A stretch of 64,000 bases of DNA from Pontibacter burrus (GTDB taxonomy: Bacteria > Bacteroidota > Bacteroidia > Cytophagales > Hymenobacteraceae), in the NCBI RefSeq assembly GCF_010686685.1, contig NZ_JAAGWD010000007.1, forward strand, positions 1 to 64,000, written 5' to 3'. Position numbers and translations under genes: made by a program. Shown here in pieces: positions 35,382 to 44,570 of this stretch. The notes under the pieces were generated by a model, which saw nothing but the letters and a program-made list of their open reading frames with translations, was not told the origin of the DNA and did not search any database. Positions within the stretch are counted from its first letter, which is position 1; the number at the start of each line of letters is the position of its first letter.

Positions 35382-36620
35382 ATGAGCAAGTTCACTTTCC
35401 CATCAGGCATCGCTAATCAAAAAGTATTACTCCTGCTACTCTTCCTGGTAATTTTAAATAAGGTAAACGCCCAGGAACAGGAAAGTGAAAAAAGGCTCGA
35501 AGTATACGGCTATCTTAAGGCAGATGCGGGCTACGATTTTAAACAATCTGACCCCAACTGGTTCGATATTTTACGGGTTTCCAGGCTCCCTCAGTTTGAA
35601 GACCAGTACGCACCTGATGGCAAAATTTATTTCAGTGTCCGCCAGACACGACTAGGCTTTAATTCCTGGATACAAACGCCAATTGGCAGGCTCAAAGGCA
35701 ATTTTGAGTTCGACCTGTTTGGTGTAGGACCAGATGTCGGTCAAACCACCTTCCGGTTCCGGCAGGCTTACGTAGAACTTGGGCGCTTCACCTTCGGGCA
35801 ACTCGAAAGCCTTTTCTCGGATGTGCAGGTAACGCCAAACACACTGGATTTCGGGGCACCACCCAGCAGACCATACCTGCGCCCCATCCAGGTCAGATAC
35901 AGGCAGGTCAGGGAGCAGGATAGTTGGGGAATTGCCTTAGAGCAGCCTGGAGCCATTTCAGATGAAGGCATTTATGCAAACCGCATAGAACTTCAGAACG
36001 TGAGGCCTGCATTTAAGGCGCCTGATCTTTCGGCAGAATACCGCAGAATGCTCAGCAACGGCTACATTGAACTGGCAGGAATTCTAAAATGGATCAGATG
36101 GGAAAATACAGTAAGCAGCCCAATTGACCTGAGCGGCGAAGAAATTGGCTGGGGATTTAATCTTAGCTCTACCCAACAGGTAACAAGCAAAACCTTATTT
36201 AAGGGGCAACTGATCTATGGTAAAGGAATTGAGAGCCACTTAACAGACGGAGGCCCGGATATTGGTATAGCAAACAATTTACAGGACCCGATCAGGCCAG
36301 TGTTAGGCGTTGCATTGCCCGTGACAGGTGGACATCTTTTTGTAGAACATGCCTGGGATAGCAAATGGACCAGTGTAATGGGCTATTCCCGGATACACAT
36401 TTACAACTCGGATGCGCAGGCTCCCACTGCTTTCAAAAACGGGCACTATGCCGCGTTCAATCTGCTGTTTCACCCAATTCCACAATTCCTGACAGGTGGT
36501 GAGCTACTGTGGGGCAAAAGAGATAATTTCAGGAATGGTTTCGACTCATCTACTGTCAGACTACAGTTTTCAGTTAAATACAGTTTTTCACATTCGGTAT
36601 CAGCAAATGAGAAGAACTAA
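35382..36620 (+). CDS. DcaP-like outer membrane porin
   Basis: The precursor has a signal peptide (VLLLLLFLVILNKVNAQ) and then an LEVYGYLKADAGYDF strand, SVRQTRLGFNSW, and FRFRQAYVELGRFTFGQLES, the usual start of DcaP-type porins. About 410 residues fit a 16-strand barrel. I chose ATG 35382 over 35355 for a more normal signal peptide. DcaP proteins are trimeric channels for dicarboxylates and peptides. Its neighbour is the M20 amidohydrolase. Confidence 0.82.
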   Translation: MSKFTFPSGIANQKVLLLLLFLVILNKVNAQEQESEKRLEVYGYLKADAGYDFKQSDPNWFDILRVSRLPQFEDQYAPDGKIYFSVRQTRLGFNSWIQTPIGRLKGNFEFDLFGVGPDVGQTTFRFRQAYVELGRFTFGQLESLFSDVQVTPNTLDFGAPPSRPYLRPIQVRYRQVREQDSWGIALEQPGAISDEGIYANRIELQNVRPAFKAPDLSAEYRRMLSNGYIELAGILKWIRWENTVSSPIDLSGEEIGWGFNLSSTQQVTSKTLFKGQLIYGKGIESHLTDGGPDIGIANNLQDPIRPVLGVALPVTGGHLFVEHAWDSKWTSVMGYSRIHIYNSDAQAPTAFKNGHYAAFNLLFHPIPQFLTGGELLWGKRDNFRNGFDSSTVRLQFSVKYSFSHSVSANEKN

Positions 36621-36850
36621 TAAACTGACCTGCTAACTGTGCTACCCTCCTACCTGTTATAGTTATCAACTATAGTTGGCGCCAACTGTTTGCCTGTTCA
36701 TAGGTTACATAAAAAAGCCTTATAACGAAGTTTGGATTGCTTTCTGCAATCTGATTTTATACTTTTATGTAATTTGTTGCCGGAACGTTTTAAGCCTGAC
36801 ACCCTGTTGAAATAAAAGCTGCGGACGTTTACGTGCTGCAATACGCTGAT

Positions 36851-37207
36851 ATGAGAACCTACCTGTTGTTATTTCTGAGTACGCTTTTTTTGCTTTTCGC
36901 AATGCCGAAAAACAACAGCGTGCTGCGCAGTACACAACAGGCAGAGCTGAAAGAGGCAGGAAAATACTGCAAGCGTACCGGCAAGCCTTGTCCTAAAAAG
37001 TGCCTGAGACACCAGACAATCCCTAACCAACAGCATAATGAAGGTATTGCGACTGACTGTGGCCAGCAACTATATGCTATAGTTGATTTGTCGCAGGCAG
37101 ATACTCTCCTCTCGTTTACAACCACTTCTGATTATGTGCTCCCACATATCCGGAAGCACCTTTCTCCTGTACTGGAACACGAACCTGAACCACCCCGGTT
37201 TGCTTAA
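36851..37207 (+). CDS. Small secreted protein with a Cys-rich segment
   Basis: From ATG 36851 the product has a signal peptide (MRTYLLLFLSTLFLLFAMP), then a Lys/Cys segment CKRTGKPCPKKCLRHQ, and a Pro/His-rich end (LSPVLEHEPEPPRFA). The C-x6-C-x3-C spacing with nearby His suggests metal binding. I do not recognise a family. The end type EPxPPRFA recurs in small exported Bacteroidota proteins, from memory. It precedes a TlpA-like gene by about 120 bp. Confidence 0.6.
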   Translation: MRTYLLLFLSTLFLLFAMPKNNSVLRSTQQAELKEAGKYCKRTGKPCPKKCLRHQTIPNQQHNEGIATDCGQQLYAIVDLSQADTLLSFTTTSDYVLPHIRKHLSPVLEHEPEPPRFA

Positions 37208-37330
37208 CTTCATTTAGCAACCTGCATTTCAAGTTTAAGCACGATTCTGGATAAGTACCTAAAAGTGTACAGCCCGAAATGTGGCATTCAGTATAGTTTG
37301 TAATTCAATACAGAGAAGTAAATCATTCAC

Positions 37331-37969
37331 ATGAACAAAAAGAAATTTTCGATAAAAGATATACCGGGCTGGGCTATTACGCTGGCTATTTTTGGGGTTT
37401 TATATTTAACCGGCCTGCACACCGAAGCTATTGGCCAGGTACAGCGCATTCTGCTGGCAACCGGAATTAAAAATGCAGACGTACCGGAAACCTTACAAAA
37501 CCCGGATGCAAAAGCAGTAGTAGATGCCGCAGCTTCCGCAAACCCAACTATGGCCGGAGCCGGTTTCAAAATGGTGGACCTGCAGGGAAATCAGGTGAAC
37601 TTCGAAAGCCTGAAAGGCAAAGTAGTATTCCTGAACATCTGGGCTACCTGGTGCCCGCCTTGCATTGCCGAAATGCCCAACATCCAGCGCCTGCATGATA
37701 AAGTAGCCTCAGATAAAATTGCTTTTGTGATGTTATCTGTAGACGAAGGCGGCATGGAGAAAGTGAAAAAGTTTATCGACAAGAAAAACTATAGTTTCCC
37801 GGTGTACATGCCGGCCAGCAACTTCCCGCGTGAGTTTTACTCTGAGGCCATTCCAACAACCTTTATCATAGCTCCGGATGGTAAAATTGTAGCCAAACAG
37901 GAAGGGATGGCAGATTACGATACACCCGAGGTAGCGGCGTTTCTTCAACAGCTAGCTGCAAAAAACTAA
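37331..37969 (+). CDS. TlpA-like membrane-anchored thioredoxin
   Basis: The 212-residue protein has one N-terminal membrane helix (GWAITLAIFGVLYLTG), a linker of about 50 residues, and an AhpC/TSA-thioredoxin domain with WATWCPPCIAEMPNI (C108 and C111) and the cis-Pro region AIPTTFIIAPDGKI. It is a periplasmic thiol-disulfide oxidoreductase, the type that delivers reductant for cytochrome c maturation or copper-site assembly. A full AACTATAGTT lies inside the gene at 37787, encoding N-Y-S. Confidence 0.92.
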   Translation: MNKKKFSIKDIPGWAITLAIFGVLYLTGLHTEAIGQVQRILLATGIKNADVPETLQNPDAKAVVDAAASANPTMAGAGFKMVDLQGNQVNFESLKGKVVFLNIWATWCPPCIAEMPNIQRLHDKVASDKIAFVMLSVDEGGMEKVKKFIDKKNYSFPVYMPASNFPREFYSEAIPTTFIIAPDGKIVAKQEGMADYDTPEVAAFLQQLAAKN

Positions 37970-38063
37970 CGTTATAGTTCGCCAATTGCTATCGTTCTTT
38001 CTACTTTACTACTAAGTCAGAGCAGAAACAAACTATAGCATCTGAATTCGCACCATAACATAT

Positions 38064-38095
38064 AAAAAGCAGGAAGTACTCACTTCCTGCTTTTT
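38064..38095 (+). terminator. Terminator after the TlpA-like gene
   Basis: AAAAAGCAGGAAGT pairs perfectly with ACTTCCTGCTTTTT around a 4-base loop. Confidence 0.85.
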
Positions 38096-38168
38096 ACTTT
38101 TCAGACCATACACTCTTATCAGTTCCCCATTATCCAAACTATAACTACTTTAAAAAAAGCTATAGTTT

Positions 38169-38205
38169 AAAAAGCCCGCTCAACTATAAGTTAAGCGGGC
38201 TTTTT
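38169..38205 (-). terminator. Terminator after the His-rich barrel gene
   Basis: AAAAAGCCCGCT pairs with AGCGGGCTTTTT; it has T runs on both strands and lies 13 bp past the stop of the minus-strand gene. The loop contains CAACTATAAGTTA, a near copy of the window-wide palindrome. Confidence 0.85.
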
Positions 38206-38217
38206 ATTATTTTATAG

Positions 38218-38727
38218 TTACAGATTGCTGATAAGGAAGCGGACGTTAAAGGCAACATCTCCCAGCCATACGCCCTGATGACCAACCAGGTTAATACCCG
38301 GTTTCCAGTCGACACCAACAGAAAAAGGTATCTCCTTAAAAGCGTATTCCAGCCCCATGATCAAGTCTGCACCAAACACGGTATGACTATGATCGTCGTG
38401 GTCGTGGTGTTTATCGAACCAGGGATGGTGGTGGTGATGGTGGTCGTGGTAATCCCAGAAACCAACGTGTGCGCCAATACCGCCATAAAACTGCAGTTGA
38501 GGCACTTTAAAAGCTGTAGTATGCTTTTCGTAAAGCCCTGTTAAAAGTACGCCGTCCCAGCGCGGTGAGATGATACCTTCTATGGCACTCTTATTATCAA
38601 CAAAATGCTTCACGGTAAGGCCATAAACATAGCCTCCTCTCAGGCCGATGCCGGTCTTATAGTTTTGTGCCAGCAAGGGCAACGCAGATAGTAAAATCAG
38701 TATAATGGTAAGTTTTAACCTAATCAT
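38218..38727 (-). CDS. Small outer membrane barrel protein with a His-rich loop
   Basis: The 169-residue precursor has a signal peptide (ending PLLAQ) and alternating strands typical of an 8-strand porin-fold protein. At about residues 92-116 it carries a segment with 12 His and several Asp residues (HDHHHHHHPW, then HHDHDDHSH). The loop would be exposed to the outside or the periplasm and could bind zinc, nickel or copper. The rest matches the general OmpA/PorT-like barrel shape, with no known function. Confidence 0.75.
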   Translation of the reverse strand: MIRLKLTIILILLSALPLLAQNYKTGIGLRGGYVYGLTVKHFVDNKSAIEGIISPRWDGVLLTGLYEKHTTAFKVPQLQFYGGIGAHVGFWDYHDHHHHHHPWFDKHHDHDDHSHTVFGADLIMGLEYAFKEIPFSVGVDWKPGINLVGHQGVWLGDVAFNVRFLISNL

Positions 38728-38883
38728 AGTTTTATATTCTAAGCTGATGTAAAACTATACGTATTGCTACTACGAATGGCCATAATGAGGTTTTTGCTTA
38801 GCCAGGGCTATTGTTTCACATCAAGATGGCACATTTGTAAACTATAAACTTTCTCATATCCCCCATATCAGAGAACTGGTGCT

Positions 38884-40698
38884 TCAGCTTTTATTTTTGT
38901 GTTTACTGGAGCCCTCGGGCGGAAACGGAATAGTATTACGTAGCTTATTGATGCGCTCTCTGTCAAAGTCAGGGAGCTGCATTTCTCCCGAATCGCGCCA
39001 CTGCCTCACAGTTGCACTTACCTCCTGGGCCTGTTCCTCCGACAGGCCTTTGTCGCGGGCAAGAAACAGCATCTGCGAAGGAAGCGCAAAGTCAGTTCCG
39101 CTGGCTTTAATTACATCCATCATACGCAAGAACAGGTCTTCTTTTACCTGCAGGAATTCATCAAAATCTTTGGCCGTTACATAAGCATACACTTCCAGAA
39201 TAAGCGCATCCTGGGCAAGCTCTGCAAAACGTATACGCGCTGGGTCGGGGCTAACTTTGGGGTGTGCGTATAGTAGTGTACGTAGCTCTACAAGCAGATA
39301 ACGGACCTGGTCGGGGGTGGTATCGTAGCGCAGGCGTAGTTTCGGGGCCATCAAAAAACGATCGCGTGGAGCAAAATTTTCGATGTGGAGCGATGAAAAC
39401 TCGCCGTTTGGTATCGTAACTATCGTTCGCTCGTTCGTGCGAATACGCGTAGATCGCATCCCGATCTGCTCTACAGTGCCCGATACGCTACCTACCTGGC
39501 AATAATCCCCCACCCGGATGGGCTGATCTGCAATAAGCGTAACGCTACCTACAAAGTTCTCAACGGTTTTCTGCGCACCAAGCGCCAGCGCAATACCGCC
39601 GATACCCAACGCCGCAATACCGGCTGTAACATCAAAACCAAAAGTATCCAGCGCCAGAATAACACCTAAAATAAGCAGAGCCACTTTTAACCCTCTGCGC
39701 AGGAAAAGCACCGCCGAAACACCAGCCTGGTTATTACGCCGTACAAGCTGCTTCTCAAATAGCCGGGTCAGGAACTCCATCAGTTGCCACACCAGTAGCA
39801 GCATGGCCACAATGCCAACTATAACGGTAATCTCACTAAGCCTTAGTCGTACGATGATAGAAATACCGGCATAACGGCTTGCCAGCACAAAGATCCAAAC
39901 AGCCAGGTACAACCTTACAGGTAACGCAAATGCCCGGATAATACCAGCCGTAGCTTCCTCGCGGGCCTTTCTCCAGACAAGCGGTATCAAGTAAATTATC
40001 AGCGAAACAACGCCCTTTGCTACTATATAGGAAACTATAGCCAGCACGATAATGGTAAGCCAGTGCCCGATGGGTACGCCTCCCCATTTGTTTTCTTCCA
40101 GCACTTCAGGCGTAACTTTATCTACCAGAGCAGATGTTTCCGCTTCTTCCACTGGCAATGGTATGCGCTGTACTGTTTGTGATGAAAACAACCAGATAGG
40201 GCCACCGTCCGGACCTTGCGTGCGCTCCAGAACCAGGTCGGTGCGGTCGGCATTGATGGTGATGGTGCCAACCTGGTCCAGGTTTGGGCCCAGGTCATCG
40301 TTAATGTTCCCTTCAGGCGAGTCGCTGATCCAGGCATAGGGCATCATTTTACCGGTACGGTCCATGAGTTGCTGCAGTGCCTGTGCTAACACCGGTCCGT
40401 TCCGGGTTTTTATCAGGGTGGTATCAATGTTAAGGTATTGAGCTGCCTTCTGATAATTCTGGTTTGCCACGGCTTTTATAAAACCTTCAACAGTGCCCTT
40501 GGGTGTGCGTCTTCCCAACGAATCTTCAGGCCAGGTGGGTGCGGCAATTTCCTGTGTAGTGTCAGCAGTATCCGGAGGTGTGTCCTGCGCCCGCGCCGGG
40601 TACAAGAGCCAGACTGAAAGCAGCGCAATTGTGAGTAAAATTCTGAGTGTATAGTTACCAGCAGAAGGTGATGCAACTGGTATTTTATCATTAATCAT
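38884..40698 (-). CDS. MscS-family mechanosensitive channel with periplasmic N-terminal domain
   Basis: The 604-residue protein has a signal peptide, then about 170 soluble residues (TPKGTVEGFIKAVANQNYQK), several membrane helices, and the MscS core: pore helix LGIGGIALALGAQKTVENFV, then the beta domain ADQPIRVGDYCQVG and RSTRIRTNERTIVTIPNGEF. It releases solutes on hypo-osmotic shock; the large N-terminal region puts it with the long MscS-like types. It stands alone. Confidence 0.92.
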   Translation of the reverse strand: MINDKIPVASPSAGNYTLRILLTIALLSVWLLYPARAQDTPPDTADTTQEIAAPTWPEDSLGRRTPKGTVEGFIKAVANQNYQKAAQYLNIDTTLIKTRNGPVLAQALQQLMDRTGKMMPYAWISDSPEGNINDDLGPNLDQVGTITINADRTDLVLERTQGPDGGPIWLFSSQTVQRIPLPVEEAETSALVDKVTPEVLEENKWGGVPIGHWLTIIVLAIVSYIVAKGVVSLIIYLIPLVWRKAREEATAGIIRAFALPVRLYLAVWIFVLASRYAGISIIVRLRLSEITVIVGIVAMLLLVWQLMEFLTRLFEKQLVRRNNQAGVSAVLFLRRGLKVALLILGVILALDTFGFDVTAGIAALGIGGIALALGAQKTVENFVGSVTLIADQPIRVGDYCQVGSVSGTVEQIGMRSTRIRTNERTIVTIPNGEFSSLHIENFAPRDRFLMAPKLRLRYDTTPDQVRYLLVELRTLLYAHPKVSPDPARIRFAELAQDALILEVYAYVTAKDFDEFLQVKEDLFLRMMDVIKASGTDFALPSQMLFLARDKGLSEEQAQEVSATVRQWRDSGEMQLPDFDRERINKLRNTIPFPPEGSSKHKNKS

Positions 40699-41040
40699 GC
40701 TCTGATCTTTCTATGTAAAAATTAGCGTAGCCGCCAGCGTAACAGCGGCAAACTATAGCTAAATCAAACGTAGGGCAGGCATAGTAGTTACGAACCAGAA
40801 ACCAGGGCACTTACTTTCAGCAACTCAAAAAACGATAGAAAGCTGTATTATTCCTGATTCAACTATAGACTATAGTTTTGCAGGTAAATCAGCATTGCAA
40901 CAGTTTGTAGGAGGAATTGATTCAGCATTCTATGCCCCGGAACTATAGCCTGAGAAGGCATAAATGAATGGCAACAGTGCTATATTTGGCTGTACCGGTT
41001 CGCTAGTGATGCGGATAATCAATTGAACCTATAGCCCTGT
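40699..41040. other. Intergenic region with four palindrome motifs
   Basis: No gene is seen. The 340 bp hold AACTATAG at 40751, 40861 and 40941, and CTATAGTT at 40870, the densest cluster in the window. Confidence 0.5.
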
Positions 41041-41808
41041 CTACGCTGATGGCACAAGGTCGAGCTCCTTTATTTCCTGTTTATAAGCTGGCGGTAGCAG
41101 CAAGGCTTTAAGTAGCCTGTCTGCCTTAATTATCCGCCCTAGTTTGTAGAGTATGAGAACAGGCTTAAGAAGCGAACCCTTTCTAAACCTCAGCAAGGCT
41201 CCTACCCTGTCTGGTATGACCATAGCCTGGGCCTCGAGCAGGATATAATAGCGCAGCACGCCTAGGTGCTTCCGGTACTGCCTGAAAAGGTCCTGGGTAT
41301 AGTGGCTTTGCTGCAGGTTATGTTGCAGATGATCGTTGCGCATGATCAGCCAGGTTTCAAATGTGTCAGGAAGTTCCTTTAAGCCCATCCTGTTCCCCAC
41401 GCGGTTAAAAACCTGAAAAACCTCCTGTTTCTCCTGCAGGCTCAGTTTACGTTCCAACAATTCATAAGAGCGGATAGAATAATCGATCAGCATGAACAAG
41501 ACATCGCGGTAAGCCCAGTCTGGTATGCTGGCGCCGCGCTTCGCCTCTACCGAAGCATGGATCGAGGCCATGGTATCAATGGCACGTAAGGCAGCTGCTT
41601 CTTCAGAGAAGACGATTTTACGCGCGTACGCCACCGTGGAAAAAAGCCGGCGCAGGGGGTCTGCAGGCAGGCGGCCTGTAAAGTACAACCAATCGACAGC
41701 TTTGTTCAACGCAAACTCAGCAGCGGCTCCGGCAAAAATAAACAGTATGGTATCGCCCTTACCCCAGATTTGCCGCACCACAGATTGTTCATCTACAAAA
41801 TACCTCAT
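41041..41808 (-). CDS. MpaB-family (DUF2236) oxygenase-like protein
   Basis: The 255-residue protein has the DUF2236 pattern: a start with IWGKGDTILFIFAGAAAEFAL, the conserved His in MASIHASVEAK, then WAYRDVLFMLIDYSIRSYEL. Related proteins include the haem-dependent latex-clearing protein Lcp and the fungal oxygenase MpaB; the conserved His is a haem ligand in Lcp. The substrate here is unknown. No signal peptide. It stands alone between MscS and FUSC genes. Confidence 0.8.
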   Translation of the reverse strand: MRYFVDEQSVVRQIWGKGDTILFIFAGAAAEFALNKAVDWLYFTGRLPADPLRRLFSTVAYARKIVFSEEAAALRAIDTMASIHASVEAKRGASIPDWAYRDVLFMLIDYSIRSYELLERKLSLQEKQEVFQVFNRVGNRMGLKELPDTFETWLIMRNDHLQHNLQQSHYTQDLFRQYRKHLGVLRYYILLEAQAMVIPDRVGALLRFRKGSLLKPVLILYKLGRIIKADRLLKALLLPPAYKQEIKELDLVPSA

Positions 41809-42165
41809 ACCTGATAAACGAAAAGCAAGCCCAGTTTGTGCAGAACAGGTGAATCCATTTCGATTTATGCTTTATTGAGACCAGAGAAAGGGACCAGGAA
41901 CAGAAAAGGTAGAATGAAGAAGTGTGACCGACATCAGCACATGCTTCCGTACAGCCACACTTTAATCAGGGTTTATAGTTTGATAAGTTGGCGGGGGTCG
42001 GAGTATTGCTTCGCCAACGGTTCGTAATATGGCAAGTTGACATAATACATGCAAGTGACTTGATTTTTTTCAGTATTTCACGCAAGGCAACCCGTATAAA
42101 TTACCAGCTCGCCTGCTACCCGAACTATAGTCTGGGATTCCTATCGTTTATCTTTACAAAACCTG
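41809..42165. other. Intergenic region, MpaB to FUSC
   Basis: No gene is recognised in 357 bp. AACTATAG lies at 42123. No terminator is clear. Confidence 0.4.
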
Positions 42166-43233
42166 TTACTGCTTTTTATTGTACCTGCGCCGGCCCATTT
42201 TTATGTGGTTGAGGCGCATTTGCCGTGTTGCCAGAAAATGGAGTTTCTCGCTATACAGTATCCAGCCCCCGAGTGCTCCGATCAAACTGCCTGTCAGTAT
42301 ATCGAAGAAGCGGGTCGTGATCAGGTTGGTAGGATTAACGGTGAGCGAGTTACCTGTTTCGGCCAGGAATATGGTTAGCACCGTGATGAATATGACAGCA
42401 AGGCCATAGTTGCGCACCACAAAAAATTCGACCACAATCTGCAACAGAATAATGCTCAGGCTTATAGTTAAAAGCGAGGGCTTCAGCAACAGGATAAACC
42501 ACGTCAGAATAAGGCCTATAAAAGTGCCCAGTACACGCTGTGCGCTCCGTTGCCAGATGTGTGTGGTACTCACACCCTGCATTACCGCTGCACACGAAGC
42601 AGGTACCCAATACGGATTCTCCAGTTTCAGCAAGTAACCAACCAGTAACGACAGCCCGACAAAGAAACCGTATGTAAGCGACTCTATCAGATTAATGTAC
42701 TGGTTCTTAGTAACGGCCACTACATCGTTGGTGGTGGCAGCACGTCGGAGGGTTATCAAACTATAGACGAGACCCAATATGCAGGAAACAATGGTACCGA
42801 TGGCAGCCAGTCCCAGGTTATGGGTCACTTTTGTAATGTCGTGAGGCAGGGTAATGGTTACGGCCGCAATCATGATAAAGAAGAAGTTACCCGGCGGGCG
42901 CACCATGTTCAGGTAATACAGCACAAGATGTACAACAAAGGCATACAGCCCCAGCACCAGCGCTGCTACATACGGGTTAAAACTAAAGAGCAACCCCACC
43001 ATAAACGACACCAGCATCCCGAAGGAACAGGTCATCAGGATGATCATGCGGCGGCTCAGCTGTTCCGACTGAATGTAGAGAATTACCAGAGCAGCCATAG
43101 AAGCCAGTTTCCCATCCTGCAGATGCCCTGTAAAGTAGCCCCCCAGCACCGGAACACCAATACACAGGCCGGCCAGCACCGGCAAATGCCACTTTCTTTC
43201 TGTTTTCTTAAACTCCAGTAAATTTATCAGCAT
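42166..43233 (-). CDS. FUSC-family inner membrane protein
   Basis: The 355-residue protein has about ten membrane helices in two groups. The second group contains the fusaric-acid-resistance type motif ENPYWVPASCAAVMQGVS followed by QRVLGTFIGLIL. FUSC proteins export aromatic acids or other amphipathic compounds. The usual C-terminal cytoplasmic domain of AaeB-type members is missing, so this is a short form. The gene stands alone. Confidence 0.85.
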   Translation of the reverse strand: MLINLLEFKKTERKWHLPVLAGLCIGVPVLGGYFTGHLQDGKLASMAALVILYIQSEQLSRRMIILMTCSFGMLVSFMVGLLFSFNPYVAALVLGLYAFVVHLVLYYLNMVRPPGNFFFIMIAAVTITLPHDITKVTHNLGLAAIGTIVSCILGLVYSLITLRRAATTNDVVAVTKNQYINLIESLTYGFFVGLSLLVGYLLKLENPYWVPASCAAVMQGVSTTHIWQRSAQRVLGTFIGLILTWFILLLKPSLLTISLSIILLQIVVEFFVVRNYGLAVIFITVLTIFLAETGNSLTVNPTNLITTRFFDILTGSLIGALGGWILYSEKLHFLATRQMRLNHIKMGRRRYNKKQ

Positions 43234-43495
43234 AAGGCACAGTGCAGTTTGTACAGGTATTCTGAGTAAACGATAATTTACAACGAGCAGCTAATATCTG
43301 CTTTAAAAGCCTGAAACTATAGTTTTTCAAGCAACAGTAATCCACAAAAGGCACTTGTTACCTGAACTATAAAAAGACCGGGCAGCCATATGTTAATTTT
43401 TTTTAAGTTTTTTTAAGAAATATGTAACCTACTGTAACCGTGCTCCGTAAAAAGAAACGGCTAAAAGTTGAAAAGTTTTTAAATAAACTTATCAC

Positions 43496-43530
43496 AAAAA
43501 AAGGGTTCTCAGACGGGGAACCCTTTTTTA
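43496..43530 (+). terminator. Orphan intrinsic terminator
   Basis: GGGTTC pairs with GAACCC around a 9-base loop, with seven A before and six T after. The nearest plus-strand gene upstream ends more than 5 kb away, so it may end an unannotated transcript. Confidence 0.65.
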
Positions 43531-43625
43531 TTTCCCTCTTCCCTGATAATATGCTCTAGTTCAGAACCCCTTCTTTTTAAACTATAGTTTCTTTAAATAC
43601 CTGGCTCGCCTTCACAGTTAATTCT

Positions 43626-43633
43626 TAATTTTG
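43626..43633 (+). promoter_or_regulatory. Candidate -7 box for the 43673 gene
   Basis: TAATTTTG matches TAnnTTTG and lies 40 bp upstream of the TTG start, consistent with a short leader of about 33 nt. Confidence 0.35.
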
Positions 43634-43672
43634 TACCTGTCCTGAACGGGTATCACTTTACAGCAACAAATT

Positions 43673-44143
43673 TTGGAAAACGCTACCAGAAACAAAATTA
43701 AAGGCATTGCCATTTACCAGATTGCCGGCGGTATACTGGGCATCATTCTTACAGCCTGGGTAATGTACAGCAGCGGAATGGTGATAGACCAGAATGCGTT
43801 ACGTATGGGTTTGCTGGCTGCAGGCCTGTTTGTTTTCTCCATTTTATGTGGCCGCATGCTCTTTCGTAACCCGGCGCGCGGCCTCAGGTTATCCATCGTA
43901 AACCAGGTATTGCAGGTCATTTACTTCTCGTTTGGTACCTATGGTTTCCAGTATGTGGCTGGCTTGCGCATTGGCATTGGGGTTGATATGGTAGGTTCCT
44001 GGGTATTTAAATTCCGTGTTGCTTTGTCCTCGTTCCACTTTAACTTGGATACCGATATTGGTCAGAAGTTTATCGGCATTAACCTGGTTGCCCTTTTTCT
44101 TATTTTCTGGATGGAACAACTGATGGAGAAAGTAAAAGACTAA
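43673..44143 (+). CDS. Four-helix membrane protein of unknown function
   Basis: The 156-residue protein has four hydrophobic helices (IYQIAGGILGIILTAWVMY, ALRMGLLAAGLFVFSILCG, QVIYFSFGTYGFQYVAG and GINLVALFLIFWMEQL). The only in-frame start before the first helix is TTG at 43673; an in-frame stop lies upstream at 43643. No family is recognised. It is followed by a good terminator. Confidence 0.7.
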   Translation: MENATRNKIKGIAIYQIAGGILGIILTAWVMYSSGMVIDQNALRMGLLAAGLFVFSILCGRMLFRNPARGLRLSIVNQVLQVIYFSFGTYGFQYVAGLRIGIGVDMVGSWVFKFRVALSSFHFNLDTDIGQKFIGINLVALFLIFWMEQLMEKVKD

Positions 44144-44570
44144 CATGCTATAGTTTAAAGACTTGCTATAGTTAAAAATTAACAAGAAAGCCCCGGCCTA
44201 AGCACCGGGGCTTTTTGTTTGCAAAGGGTTTAAGAAAAAAGTTGTACTTCTATTACCTGTAACCAGACAGCTAGAACAAACTCATAATGCTAACGCTTAA
44301 TTTTTAGTACAATTTCTAATAGGTTGAAAGCTGCTTAACACAGTTCTAACATGCTGCATAAACTAAACTAACAATTACCTAATAATTAACATGTTACAAT
44401 AACAACAAAAATCAAATCAATTCTAAAATTGTAAAGTAACGAACAGTTATAGTTTGGGTAAAAATTAACTATTTGTAATAGTCGGCTCTTACCTGGTAAA
44501 CTATAAACCTTTACCAGATAGTAGCGGGCTTTCTATAGTTTGTTTTGCCACTAATAATCCTGAAATAACT
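44144..44570. other. Intergenic region, terminator and AT-rich leader
   Basis: No gene is seen. It holds CTATAGTT at 44148, 44166 and 44533, the terminator of the upstream gene, and an AT-rich region before the T9SS cargo gene. Confidence 0.5.
44187..44215 (+). terminator. Terminator after the 43673 gene
   Basis: AAAGCCCCGG pairs with CCGGGGCTTT, followed by a T run. Confidence 0.85.

Larger units (their letters stand above)
43234..43672. other. Intergenic region with an orphan terminator
   Basis: About 440 bp without a protein gene. It has two full palindromes (43315, 43580), a T-rich tract near 43400, and a terminator at 43496-43530 that no plus-strand gene reads into. A small RNA gene or leader is possible. 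Confidence 0.45.

Noticed and set aside
38278..38544. 88-codon plus-strand frame rich in Val/Met
   Set aside because: It is the antisense of the His-rich barrel gene; the Val/Met richness is the complement of His codons.
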